Shown: in pieces, positions 11,348-22,200 of the stretch
Layout: every line of letters begins with the position of its first letter
Position numbering within the stretch: position 1 is the stretch's first letter
Source: Zygaena filipendulae
Lineage: Eukaryota > Arthropoda > Insecta > Lepidoptera > Zygaenidae
Assembly: GCA_907165275.2 (NCBI GenBank)
Contig: CAJRBF020000005.1
Span: 496,001 to 560,000 of the forward strand
Direction of reading: 5' to 3'
Length of the DNA: 64,000 bases
Position numbers and translations under genes: made by a program
Notes under the pieces: generated by a model
What the model saw: only the letters and a program-made list of their open reading frames with translations
Databases searched by the model: none
What the model was told of the DNA's origin: nothing

Positions 11348-11471
11348 TATGGGCTGTTGGTATCTGAGGCCGTTTCCTGAAAATTTGTCTCTAAAATTTC
11401 CTCATTATTTTGTACCGGTTGCTCTTGTTCGTACTCAACATACTGGTTCTCATCATATTCGTTGTACACAG
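11348..11471 (-). pseudogene. gag: Errantivirus Gag, C-terminal end cut off by nested insertion
   Basis: The gag reading frame, allowing for the 4-bp target duplication, resumes at 11471 and ends at the TAA at 11350-11348. The segment is acidic, rich in Glu and Gln. It is separated from the rest of gag (22204-23384) by the inserted Ty3-type element. Confidence 0.7.
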
Positions 11472-14158
11472 TGTGACGACCCATAAGGTCCTACAAAATT
11501 TTTTTGGTTATAATTAAAATCTTAAATAATTATTAAAGTATAGAAGATAATAAAATACACCTATAAAATTACATTTAAAACATATTAGAGGACATTGCGG
11601 TTCAAATAACATCGAAAACAAGTTTTAGTACGTTTATCAATAATAACTCCTAAACTAAAGAAGTTAGGACAAAATATTATATGAAGGAAAGTGCTTGTGT
11701 TAGGAAATACCAAATGTATATTGAATTTCGAGAGTATAGGAGCAAGTTAGAAAACGCGAATCCCCCCATGCAGGCGTCTCGGAATACAGGGCTGAACGCA
11801 CCGCCAGTATCCACGAGCCGTATATCTACGGGGAATACGGAGGTAAAAAAATGTCCTGACGACAAAAGTTTGTTGGGAAAGTAAATTGATAATAGTGTAA
11901 TAATAAACGAATGCGATGGGGAGGGAACGTCTAAGGGACAACAAATATAATATTATTGCACATTTATCAAACATAAAATTTATTTTCTCATACAAATTTT
12001 TTAATAAATAATATTCATGCAAAGTACGTCGTGGTCGAGCGGTCTGCGCGCAGAACGATTTATCGGTTTGTGCAAGGATTCGTACACGCGACCTGGAAGT
12101 TTCGTCATTACGCATTGTGTCCTGATTGCGTTGTGCAGAGGCGAGCATGCGCGATTGTGATACTTGGTGGTCGCATGAAAGCGTATGTGGGCCGATGCGC
12201 CTCGTGAACGAGATGCTTTGAGTAGAATATTTGTATTGATTTTATCATTACAAAAGACGGTTCGTTACGAATAGTCTTGTTGAGCGAGCGATAGCGCAGA
12301 GTGGTTTAATGTTTTTGTGCGAAGGTCTGTCAGTGCACTTGACGTCCGTTAGGATATCTCGAGCGTAGACCTGAAAACATTAGTCACGAGGAAGGATCTT
12401 CAAATCACAGTACCAAATAGGCTCGAAGCAAACGGAACTCTAATCTTGAACGGTTGGACATTGCACGTCGCGAGCGTATGATGGCGTAGATGGGTAAAAA
12501 TCCGCGCCTTGAGTCATCTGCGCCGTGACGAGTTTCGTTGTGCGCCTTGTATCTTACCTTGAATAACAACGCCTTCCGTGTTATTCAATCTACATATCAC
12601 CGATGCGGCTGACTGGAGATGCCGGCCCTCTCCTACACCAGGGAAGGGTTGTTCGCTCTTCTTTCTGTTTTACCTTTCTTTTTATTACAAATATTATCGA
12701 TGGGCCAATGCGCTCTGTGGCTCGATTGCTGGCTGCAGGGACAGACTGGAGCTACTGTGACTCGCAACCACATGTATGCTTACGTAGGTCCCTGCGCTTT
12801 GCGATCGAGACCGTTGTGCAGAGGCTGGGGAATCGGCTGTTGGCGACCTCGTCGCTGACGCTAGATTCTCGGCAACCTTTGTGTTTTTCAACACGATGTG
12901 CTTGCCAATGTTCTGATGTGGCAGAACGAGTTGGATGCCCGAGTGGGTTCACAGGGGAGAGAGAGACATTCAACTCTACAGCTACGGCTAGGCTACGGCC
13001 TCACTGCTTGCAGTATGACAGAGAGTTCATCAGCTGAAGTTCCAGGTTCCAGGGAGAGATTGGTCTCCGACAACACACACATACAATTTTGGATCACTGT
13101 GCTGGGGTTTGGTTTGTGGTGGTCCCACCCAACCCTGGTCTTCGGGCTGGCACATATTCAAGGGCTCACCATGGCTCCAACGCGGCGGTAGTCTTCGGAC
13201 TGGGGACGTACAGTCTCCTCACTGGATTCCTGAAACGGACGCTGGTGAATGATCTTAGATGTAACTATCTAGAATGATCCTCTACCTTGTGAAACAGGTT
13301 GGGGGAGGTGACGAAGGCATTGTGCTGGATGGTCATCACCGTGGAATAGCGCAGGAGGGGCTATACCACCTTCCGGCGAATACTTATGTATTAACTGGAA
13401 GCCTTACCTTCGGTTTGACGTCGGGATTGGTTGTAGTGCCAACAATCATTTCACGTAGTACTTGAGGTTCCTGTGGCCAATGCTTGCGTCATGCTGAGGG
13501 GACAAAATCTGGTCGACCTTGGAATAGAATCGTCTGGGTGGTTTATTAAATATATTTATGCGTCCTGGCAATGTCTGAGCCATCTGAGCCAGGAATGGTA
13601 GCTTTTGACGAGATGTTGACCGGGGTTAAACCGACAAACACAAACTAAAACAGATTGTAGGGATAGACAAACATAAGGGTCAAGATTATTCAAACTTAGC
13701 CTACAAGCCAATAGATTAGGCCGGAAAACAAACTAATAAAATAGGGCATCGATATAATGTTAGGGAGGCAGGTCGTCACAAACAAACTAACAAAACTAGA
13801 TCATCCACATAAATAGATTAAAATTAGATCATCCACCTAAAGTTAGGAAAGAGGTCGCACGAAAGCAATAAAAATAGGGATTCGTCCGTGTACTAATCTA
13901 AAACCGTCCGTGTATTCGCTAAGCATAAATTAGAGATCGTTCATGTATTAACTTTAGAATCTTAGCTATAAACTTAACTAAAACTAAAAACTATGATGCA
14001 AATACTAAGACGATAGTTCAATCTCAACCTAAAAGAATCATAGGCTACTGCACACAACGAATTTAGAGTCCTAACCACTAGACAATCAGGCCAAATTAGA
14101 GATTATCGTAGTAAGAAGTAGAGAGGAGGAAGTCGCGCGAGAGGGGGGGTAAGTTACA
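11472..14158 (+). repeat. 5' LTR of G-patch Ty3 element (2687 bp)
   Basis: It starts TGTGACGACCCATAAGG and ends GGTAAGTTACA, near-identical to 19515-22200. Short open frames in it (for example 12603-13037) show no recognisable domain and simply recur in every copy. The last 500 bp are repetitive, with AGATCATCCAC and CGTCCGTGTA motifs. It is far longer than usual Ty3-type LTRs, and I see no gene that explains the length. Confidence 0.95.
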
Positions 14159-14161
14159 AAT

Positions 14162-14179
14162 TGGTGCCGTGACCAGGAT
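14162..14179 (+). promoter_or_regulatory. tRNA primer-binding site of G-patch element
   Basis: TGGTGCCGTGACCAGGAT lies three bases downstream of the 5' LTR and begins with the TGG that pairs with a tRNA CCA end. I cannot name the tRNA with confidence. Confidence 0.8.
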
Positions 14180-14594
14180 CATGGCTAGTTAAAGTAAATT
14201 TCAAGTAGGGGTAAAATCCCTACAAATTGTTGCTTGTGAAAATGGAAAGGTCTTGAGATTGGACATCGGCTTGAAAGTGTTTGCATTATAAAAGTCAGGG
14301 GGGAGTATTATAAGTTTGCATTTCTTTGCAGATTGCTAAGGAATGAAAATTTATATTGAAGTTAAAACTCTTGAAGAATAGAAGCGTTAAACAGTGAGAA
14401 AATAAACTTTAACCGATTAAATTGTCCAAGGTCGATCAGCTAGTGTTAGTGTGATTATACGTAAAAACTTTTAATAATTATAAAACATTTTCGTTCGCGA
14501 TCTAGAAGTTCAAATCAGTTTATTTCTTTAGTTCGTTTAAATTAGTGAGATAAGTGATAAATAAAAAAAACAATTAAAATTAAAAACGTTTAAA
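14180..14594 (+). other. Untranslated leader of G-patch element
   Basis: An AT-rich leader of about 415 bp between primer site and gag. No frame or strong repeat was seen. The packaging signal would be expected here by analogy. Confidence 0.6.
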
Positions 14595-15599
14595 ATGGGT
14601 AAGCGACAAGGCGATAGTTCGGACGCTGAAAATAGTGATTCTAGTGAGGTTTTGGTCGACGTGGGAAACGTCAAACCACCGCGTAAACGAAAATGTAGTA
14701 AGAGTCTAAAGGCTCCTCTAGCGAAAGGGAAAGCTTACGAAAATCTTTATAAACTAATCCAACGTACAACGCAACGATTGCAGTACAATATAGACGTTCT
14801 CGGCAAAGAATTAAAACAATCTAAGGAAAACGGGGAAAAATTCCTAGAAAATTCGTTAGAAAACTCTGAACCCGAAGTTCAAGAAAAAATCATTTACGTT
14901 AGTGACATTGCTAATCTACAGCATGATAAACCGAAGTTTTATAACCCAGATAGGTCACACCCGGTTACGTTCATAGAGGATTTAGAATCGTATTTCGACA
15001 AACGCCGCGACACTAAGGGACGCGAAGTACAGATAGCGATCGACTGTCTCAAATCGGAAGCGAAGGATTGGGCTAGAATATACAAAGATGCTTGGTTCAA
15101 TTTCGCAGATTTTAAACGAGAGTTCTTAGAAACGTATTGGGGGAAGCCGGAACAGGATAAAATTCGTAGGGAAATCGCGTACAATAAATGGGACATGGAA
15201 AAATGCCCAAAAATGACGGATCATTTGATTAAGTTAGTCGGTCAGGCAAAAATGTTAACTAGGCAAATACCCGAAGAAGATTTAGTATCGGACATCATAA
15301 AACATTTTCCTACGAACGTACAAGATTTGTGGTTTTGGTCTAAAAATCAAACTATCGCGGAAGTAACTAAATTCTTGAGGACCATGGACGACAATAGGGT
15401 CGTAGAAAAACGGACTCCAAGATATCAAAATTATAAAACAACTACGAACGATAGTTGGAAGAGAGATATACAAAATAAATTTAGGAAAGATTGGAAAAAA
15501 CCTAGCGAGGTAAAAACCAATAAACCTACGTCAACTATGACTTCAGCTAGCTTAGAGGAAGTGCAGGGATCAGAAAACACCACAAATTTAAACAATTAA
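14595..15599 (+). CDS. gag: Gag of G-patch Ty3 element, without zinc knuckle
   Basis: 334 residues. The N-terminus is acidic and serine-rich, followed by a basic patch PPRKRKCSK (about 29-37) that could be a nuclear localisation signal. A helical stretch and a Ty3-type capsid region follow (about 110-280), with FIEDLESYF, DWARIYKDAW and FKREFLETYW resembling retrotransposon Gag (PF03732-like) blocks. The C-terminus is basic and Ser/Thr-rich and has no CCHC motif, which most Ty3 Gags carry. The ATG at 14595 is the first in the frame after a long leader, with AAAATGG context. The stop TAA overlaps the pol ATG (TAATG), so pol is probably translated by reinitiation rather than frameshifting. Confidence 0.85.
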   Translation: MGKRQGDSSDAENSDSSEVLVDVGNVKPPRKRKCSKSLKAPLAKGKAYENLYKLIQRTTQRLQYNIDVLGKELKQSKENGEKFLENSLENSEPEVQEKIIYVSDIANLQHDKPKFYNPDRSHPVTFIEDLESYFDKRRDTKGREVQIAIDCLKSEAKDWARIYKDAWFNFADFKREFLETYWGKPEQDKIRREIAYNKWDMEKCPKMTDHLIKLVGQAKMLTRQIPEEDLVSDIIKHFPTNVQDLWFWSKNQTIAEVTKFLRTMDDNRVVEKRTPRYQNYKTTTNDSWKRDIQNKFRKDWKKPSEVKTNKPTSTMTSASLEEVQGSENTTNLNN

Positions 15600-18500
15600 T
15601 GGCTACGAAAAGGATTCCGGTCGTAGTCAGCGGTATAAGGAATCGAGGTTACGAAATAATGCGCAAGATGGGATGGCGTCCAGGAGAGAAGCTAGGGAAA
15701 AATCTAAACGGACTTTATAAACCAATAGCGTTAAAGGGACAAACTCATAGGGAAGGTTTAGGATACGGATTTAGCGAAATGAAACATAGTTTCGTGGAGC
15801 ATATGCAAAACAAACCAAATATGTTAGAACACGGTGTAGTTATCTCGGAACCAGATGTTAATACGGTATTAAACGAAACGCGCAGGGAGGTAGAGGTGTT
15901 AGAAAACGTTAGATGCGAAATTTTAGTTAATATTTTTACCTTTGAGGTAGAGGCTCTTCTAGACACCGGAAGCGATATCACTTGTTTGTCAGAGGAATTA
16001 TGGGTAGAAATTAAAAATAAAAATCCAAATTTACCAGTTATGCCAGTAAAGGCTATTCAAATAAGGGGTGTTTTAGGTCAAAAAAGTTCCAAGATACAAC
16101 AAGTGGTATTACTACCTGTTAAAATTAATGATTTAATAATAGAGACTAGCTTTTTAATCATACCTAAATTAGTGTGTCCATTAATCTTCGGTTTTGATTG
16201 GTTGAAATTAAATAATGTTGTGATAGATTTGAGCGCGGGCCGAAAGGGCATGTGTATAGTTAAGGACTCTAAAGAGTATTTCTTCAAGTTGTTCCAAAGG
16301 AACATCGTCGCGGTTAACAGTATCGATTCTTCAAACTTCGAAAGTATTTTCGCGAACATAAAAATCGGTAGTGATTTGAGCGAAACAAACAAAATAACTT
16401 TAAAACAAATTTTAAAATCGTTTTCATCGGTGTTTTCGGAACATCTTGGTCGAACAAATTGTTACGAACACAAGATAGAGATGGTAGACGAAATACCAAT
16501 AGTTAATAGGTCTTATCCAATATCTTACTCTTATAGGGCAAAATTACAAACGAAATTAGATGAGTTAGAAAAATCCGGTATAATTACTAGAATGTCGACG
16601 CCGTATAGCAGTCCTTTAACTTTCACGTTGAAGAAAGATGGTTCAATTAGAGTACTGCTAGACGCGCGAGGCATAAACAAGAAGATGATAGGCGAAACCG
16701 AGAAACCTCCGATGCAGTTAGACGTATTAAATTCCTTTCACGGTGCTAAATACATAACAACAATAGATTTAAATAACGCTTATTTCCAAATACCGATAAG
16801 TAGAGAGAGTAGGAAGTACACCGGATTCACATTTAATGGTAGATCGTATGTTTATAACGTTCTTCCACAAGGTTTAAAAACGTCAGTAGGTAGTTTTAGT
16901 CGGGCAATGGATAAAATATTAGGACCGGAAGTTAGAGAGTTTTGCGTCAACTATTTAGATGATCTCGCGATCATAACGACAGGATCCTTAGAGTTGCATT
17001 TCGAACACATACAAATAGTTCTCGGGAAACTACATAAGGCAGGTATGACTTGTAATTTACAAAAATGCGAGTTTATCTGCAAAGAGATAAAAATGCTAGG
17101 ATTTATAATAACAACGGATGGTATTCGTACGGACCCAGATAAATTGAAGAGTATTAGAGATTTTCCGCAACCTAAAAAGCTAAAACAATTACGCGCGTTC
17201 TTAGGACTTTGCAATTTCTATCGTAGATTTATTCGTGATTATAGTACGTTAATTTTACCGTTATGTAAGTTATTAAAGAAGCTTCAGGCGTGGAAATGGG
17301 GTAGCGAGGAACAGAGGGCGTTCGAATTATTAAAAACTAGATTCATACAGACGGTAATGTTACATCATCCAGATTTTAATAAACCATATTATTTGCAAAC
17401 AGATAGCTCAGGCATAGGGTTAGCTGGGGTACTCTATCAGTTAGATGACAAAAATGAAATGAAAGTTTTAGGGTATCACAGTAGAACGTTGAAGGGGCCG
17501 GAATTAAATTGGACAGTTACAGAACAAGAGTTTTACGCGATAATTAGTAGTATTAAAAAGTTCGAAACGTATTTACGGGGAGCAAAATTTACGATCAAAA
17601 CAGATCATAAGGCGTTAACATTTATTAAAAACTGGAAGTTGTATAACAGTAGGGTTACGCGTTGGATATTATATTTAGAACAATTCGATTACACGGTGGA
17701 ACACATATCGGGTAGACAAAATTTGGTTGCAGACATATTGTCAAGGTATCTTCCTGCCGGTAAACAGATACAAGAGGATAGGGAAAAATGTTTCGAGATA
17801 CTATACGTGGAGAGCGCGGACAACGTTGAGCTCAAGGAAAAATTAAATAAATTATCGGAGTTGCAGTCATTAGATAACGAAATTAAAAATATTAGAGAAC
17901 GTTTAGGACGTATAAGTGTTGCGCAGTGTAGATCTGATAGAATTACCTTACGTTGCAAATTGCGGGATAACATCTTGTATTATGATTCAATAGAAACGCG
18001 CAGGGAAGTCGTGTACCTTCCAAGAAGTTTAGTTAATGATGTAATTGATCAGGTGCACCTTGAGATGGGTCATCAAGGTGCTTATAAAATAATTAAATAC
18101 ATTAGAGATAGATTTTACTGGGGTTCACTTACCAAAGATGTTAGGAAGAGGGTTAAGGTTTGTCATATTTGTCAAATGTCGAAGAGCGAAAATATAAAAT
18201 ATGTAGGGCCGTGTCAATCAATATTGTCTAAGGACATAGGAGATATAGTTATGGCGGATCTTTATGGGCCATTACCAGCGGGTAATCTCGGGGCCAGATT
18301 TATAATAGTATTTCAAGATTCGTTTAGTAAGTTTATTAAAATGTATTCATTGAAAAATGCAACCGGGAAAAGCGTTTTAACTAAATTTAAACATTTTACG
18401 GAAATAATCAAACCAAAAGCCATTATGACGGATAATGGAAAACAATTTATTAGTATAGTTTGGAAAGGGGGTGTCAGGGCGTTAGGTTGTAAACCGATTT

Positions 18501-19045
18501 ATACGACTGTAAGAAATCCTAGACCTAACACCGTAGAGCGAGTAAACAAGGAGTTGGGTAGGTTGTTCAGGACTTATTGTCGCGCGAATCATAAGTCTTG
18601 GCCAACTATCTTACCAGCCTTGGAGGAATTATATAATAATAGTCATCACGATAGTACAGGCTTCACACCGTGTGAAATTATGTACGGCCAATCGAATAAA
18701 ATTTCATTCGACGATAAACTTAAACTCGAAAGAGAACCTTTGAATTTAGAACGTGTTAGAAATTTAGTTCGGGAAAATCTGAAAAATGCAAGCTTAATGC
18801 GTCGCTCGAAATACGACAAAAAACATAGATTAATTTTGTTTCAAGTAGGAGACTTGGTAAAAATTCGGAAAGACAATAGGTCTGCTAAGGATAGGAAAGA
18901 GACCAAAAAGTTTGAGTTTCTATATGAGGGTCCTTATGTAGTGGCTGCGGTGCCTTTTAATAATGTATACACGTTACACGACGTAAACACCGGAACCTTG
19001 AAAGGAAATTATAACGCGATTCATTTATATAAATACTATAAATAA
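15599..19045 (+). CDS. pol: Pol of G-patch Ty3 element: G-patch, protease, RT, RNase H, integrase
   Basis: 1148 residues, open throughout. A G-patch lies at about 15-56 (NRGYEIMRKMGWRPGEKLG, then GLGYG), a glycine-rich module that binds RNA or RNA helicases in other proteins. The aspartic protease has LLDTGSDIT (D122). RT contains VLPQGL and the catalytic YLDD (452-455). RNase H has QTDSSG (D602), TDHKAL (D669) and ADILSRY (D712). Integrase has an HHCC zinc motif (H820/H825, C855/C858), catalytic D887, D945 and E980, and a GPY/F-like YEGPYVV near the end; there is no chromodomain. The start ATG overlaps the gag stop. A G-patch ahead of the protease is unusual; betaretroviruses carry one after the protease. 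It may replace the missing Gag zinc knuckle in handling RNA, which is inference. Confidence 0.93.
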   Translation: MATKRIPVVVSGIRNRGYEIMRKMGWRPGEKLGKNLNGLYKPIALKGQTHREGLGYGFSEMKHSFVEHMQNKPNMLEHGVVISEPDVNTVLNETRREVEVLENVRCEILVNIFTFEVEALLDTGSDITCLSEELWVEIKNKNPNLPVMPVKAIQIRGVLGQKSSKIQQVVLLPVKINDLIIETSFLIIPKLVCPLIFGFDWLKLNNVVIDLSAGRKGMCIVKDSKEYFFKLFQRNIVAVNSIDSSNFESIFANIKIGSDLSETNKITLKQILKSFSSVFSEHLGRTNCYEHKIEMVDEIPIVNRSYPISYSYRAKLQTKLDELEKSGIITRMSTPYSSPLTFTLKKDGSIRVLLDARGINKKMIGETEKPPMQLDVLNSFHGAKYITTIDLNNAYFQIPISRESRKYTGFTFNGRSYVYNVLPQGLKTSVGSFSRAMDKILGPEVREFCVNYLDDLAIITTGSLELHFEHIQIVLGKLHKAGMTCNLQKCEFICKEIKMLGFIITTDGIRTDPDKLKSIRDFPQPKKLKQLRAFLGLCNFYRRFIRDYSTLILPLCKLLKKLQAWKWGSEEQRAFELLKTRFIQTVMLHHPDFNKPYYLQTDSSGIGLAGVLYQLDDKNEMKVLGYHSRTLKGPELNWTVTEQEFYAIISSIKKFETYLRGAKFTIKTDHKALTFIKNWKLYNSRVTRWILYLEQFDYTVEHISGRQNLVADILSRYLPAGKQIQEDREKCFEILYVESADNVELKEKLNKLSELQSLDNEIKNIRERLGRISVAQCRSDRITLRCKLRDNILYYDSIETRREVVYLPRSLVNDVIDQVHLEMGHQGAYKIIKYIRDRFYWGSLTKDVRKRVKVCHICQMSKSENIKYVGPCQSILSKDIGDIVMADLYGPLPAGNLGARFIIVFQDSFSKFIKMYSLKNATGKSVLTKFKHFTEIIKPKAIMTDNGKQFISIVWKGGVRALGCKPIYTTVRNPRPNTVERVNKELGRLFRTYCRANHKSWPTILPALEELYNNSHHDSTGFTPCEIMYGQSNKISFDDKLKLEREPLNLERVRNLVRENLKNASLMRRSKYDKKHRLILFQVGDLVKIRKDNRSAKDRKETKKFEFLYEGPYVVAAVPFNNVYTLHDVNTGTLKGNYNAIHLYKYYK

Positions 19046-19514
19046 ATAAAAGTGCTAGTAACTAATAAATGTCAATCTAATGTAAGTTAGGTATAAGATG
19101 TAAACAACTTATGTGATTTAGATTAATATAACTAAACAACTTATGTAACCTAAAATAATAATGTGATTGTAAATTTATTTTGATTAAATAAATTGGGTCA
19201 GGGAGAAATGACTCAATCACATTCAATTGGCGTATCAGTATAATTCGAAATTTAATAATAACAATTTGCGGTTAAATAACGTCATCAGAATTTTTTCGTT
19301 CAACGAGATAAAATAAAAATATCAATTTAGAGATAACAACGTTCAGAGATCGGTTAATGCGTTTCAGTGTTGTATTGGTTACCAGTGAATGTGGTTGGAG
19401 GGGCGTTGGGGCGGTCGTTTCCCAAAAACCAAAATAAATTTATAACATACTTAGGCGGCGTTAGGAGATTAAAAGTTAAATTCCACAGTGTTCCATTAAA
19501 CTTTGGGGGGGGAT
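19046..19514 (+). other. 3' untranslated region and polypurine tract of G-patch element
   Basis: About 470 bp follow the pol stop, AT-rich until a G-rich end. ACTTTGGGGGGGGATT directly before the 3' LTR (about 19500-19514) is the likely polypurine tract. No further frame (env-like) is present. Confidence 0.75.
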
Positions 19515-22200
19515 TGTGACGACCCATAAGGTCCTACAAAATTTTTTTGGTTATAATTAAAATCTTAAATAATTATTAAAGTATAGAAGATAATAAAATA
19601 CACCTATAAAATTACATTTAAAACATATTAGAGGACATTGCGGTTCAAATAACATCGAAAACAAGTTTTAGTACGTTTATCAATAATAACTCCTAAACTA
19701 AAGAAGTTAGGACAAAATATTATATGAAGGAAAGTGCTTGTGTTAGGAAATACCAAATGTATATTGAATTTCGAGAGTATAGGAGCAAGTTAGAAAACGC
19801 GAATCCCCCCATGCAGGCGTCTCGGAATACAGGGCTGAACGCACCGCCAGTATCCACGAGCCGTATATCTACGGGGAATACGGAGGTAAAAAAATGTCCT
19901 GACGACAAAAGTTTGTTGGGAAAGTAAATTGATAATAGTGTAATAATAAACGAATGCGATGGGGAGGGAACGTCTAAGGGACAACAAATATAATATTATT
20001 GCACATTTATCAAACATAAAATTTATTTTCTCATACAAATTTTTTAATAAATAATATTCATGCAAAGTACGTCGTGGTCGAGCGGTCTGCGCGCAGAACG
20101 ATTTATCGGTTTGTGCAAGGATTCGTACACGCGACCTGGAAGTTTCGTCATTACGCATTGTGTCCTGATTGCGTTGTGCAGAGGCGAGCATGCGCGATTG
20201 TGATACTTGGTGGTCGCATGAAAGCGTATGTGGGCCGATGCGCCTCGTGAACGAGATGCTTTGAGTAGAATATTTGTATTGATTTTATCATTACAAAAGA
20301 CGGTTCGTTACGAATAGTCTTGTTGAGCGAGCGATAGCGCAGAGTGGTTTAATGTTTTTGTGCGAAGGTCTGTCAGTGCACTTGACGTCCGTTAGGATAT
20401 CTCGAGCGTAGACCTGAAAACATTAGTCACGAGGAAGGATCTTCAAATCACAGTACCAAATAGGCTCGAAGCAAACGGAACTCTAATCTTGAACGGTTGG
20501 ACATTGCACGTCGCGAGCGTATGATGGCGTAGATGGGTAAAAATCCGCGCCTTGAGTCATCTGCGCCGTGACGAGTTTCGTTGTGCGCCTTGTATCTTAC
20601 CTTGAATAACAACGCCTTCCGTGTTATTCAATCTACATATCACCGATGCGGCTGACTGGAGATGCCGGCCCTCTCCTACACCAGGGAAGGGTTGTTCGCT
20701 CTTCTTTCTGTTTTACCTTTCTTTTTATTACAAATATTATCGATGGGCCAATGCGCTCTGTGGCTCGATTGCTGGCTGCAGGGACAGACTGGAGCTACTG
20801 TGACTCGCAACCACATGTATGCTTACGTAGGTCCCTGCGCTTTGCGATCGAGACCGTTGTGCAGAGGCTGGGGAATCGGCTGTTGGTGACCTCGTCGCTG
20901 ACGCTAGATTCTCGGCAACCTTTGTGTTTTTCAACACGATGTGCTTGCCAATGTTCTGATGTGGCAGAACGAGTTGGATGCCCGAGTGGGTTCACAGGGG
21001 AGAGAGAGACATTCAACTCTACAGCTACGGCTAGGCTACGGCCTCACTGCTTGCAGTATGACAGAGAGTTCATCAGCTGAAGTTCCAGGTTCCAGGGAGA
21101 GATTGGTCTCCGACAACACACACATACAATTTTGGATCACTGTGCTGGGGTTTGGTTTGTGGTGGTCCCACCCAACCCTGGTCTTCGGGCTGGCACATAT
21201 TCAAGGGCTCACCATGGCTCCAACGCGGCGGTAGTCTTCGGACTGGGAAGTACAGTCTCCTCACTGGATTCCTGAAACGGACGCTGGTGAATGATCTTAG
21301 ATGTAACTATCTAGAATGATCCTCTACCTTGTGAAACAGGTTGGGGGAGGTGACGAAGGCATTGTGCTGGATGGTCATCACCGTGGAATAGCGCAGGAGG
21401 GGCTATACCACCTTCCGGCGAATACTTATGTATTAACTGGAAGCCTTACCTTCGGTTTGACGTCGGGATTGGTTGTAGTGCCAACAATCATTTCACGTAG
21501 TACTTGAGGTTCCTGTGGCCAATGCTTGCGTCATGCTGAGGGGACAAAATCTGGTCGACCTTGGAATAGAATCGTCTGGGTGGTTTATTAAATATATTTA
21601 TGCGTCCTGGCAATGTCTGAGCCATCTGAGCCAGGAATGGTAGCTTTTGACGAGATGTTGACCGGGGTTAAACCGACAAACACAAACTAAAACAGATTGT
21701 AGGGATAGACAAACATAAGGGTCAAGATTATTCAAACTTAGCCTACAAGCCAATAGATTAGGCCGGAAAACAAACTAATAAAATAGGGCATCGATATAAT
21801 GTTAGGGAGGCAGGTCGTCACAAACAAACTAACAAAACTAGATCATCCACATAAATAGATTAAAATTAGATCATCCACCTAAAGTTAGGAAAGAGGTCGC
21901 ACGAAAGCAATAAAAATAGGGATTCGTCCGTGTACTAATCTAAAACCGTCCGTGTATTCGCTAAGCATAAATTAGAGATCGTTCATGTATTAACTTTAGA
22001 ATCTTAGCTATAAACTTAACTAAAACTAAAAACTATGATGCAAATACTAAGACGATAGTTCAATCTCAACCTAAAAGAATCATAGGCTACTGCACACAAC
22101 GAATTTAGAGTCCTAACCACTAGACAATCAGGCCAAATTAGAGATTATCGTAGTAAGAAGTAGAGAGGAGGAAGTCGCGCGAGAGGGGGGGTAAGTTACA
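19515..22200 (+). repeat. 3' LTR of G-patch Ty3 element (2686 bp)
   Basis: It matches 11472-14158 with an 8043-bp offset for most of its length. It is followed directly by the target duplication ACAG and the interrupted errantivirus gag. Confidence 0.95.

Larger units (their letters stand above)
11472..22200 (+). mobile_element. Ty3-type LTR retrotransposon with G-patch Pol and 2.69-kb LTRs, apparently intact
   Basis: A 2687-bp 5' LTR and 2686-bp 3' LTR (TGTGACGACC...AAGTTACA) flank open gag and pol frames. The target duplication ACAG lies at 11468-11471 and 22201-22204. A primer site TGGTGCCGTGACCAGGAT begins three bases after the 5' LTR, and a G-rich polypurine tract precedes the 3' LTR. 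By eye I found only two differing sites between the LTRs (12844 C vs 20887 T; about 13201 vs 21245, a substitution plus 1-bp indel), so insertion is very recent. A solo LTR of the same family is at 54621-57325. All coding parts for an autonomous element are present and open. Confidence 0.95.

Noticed and set aside
12578..13465. Several open frames of 60-144 codons in the 2.69-kb LTR, on both strands, repeated at 20621-21507 and 55531-56230
   Set aside because: They recur only because the LTR recurs, overlap each other on both strands, and show no domain or conserved start. Best treated as noncoding LTR sequence.
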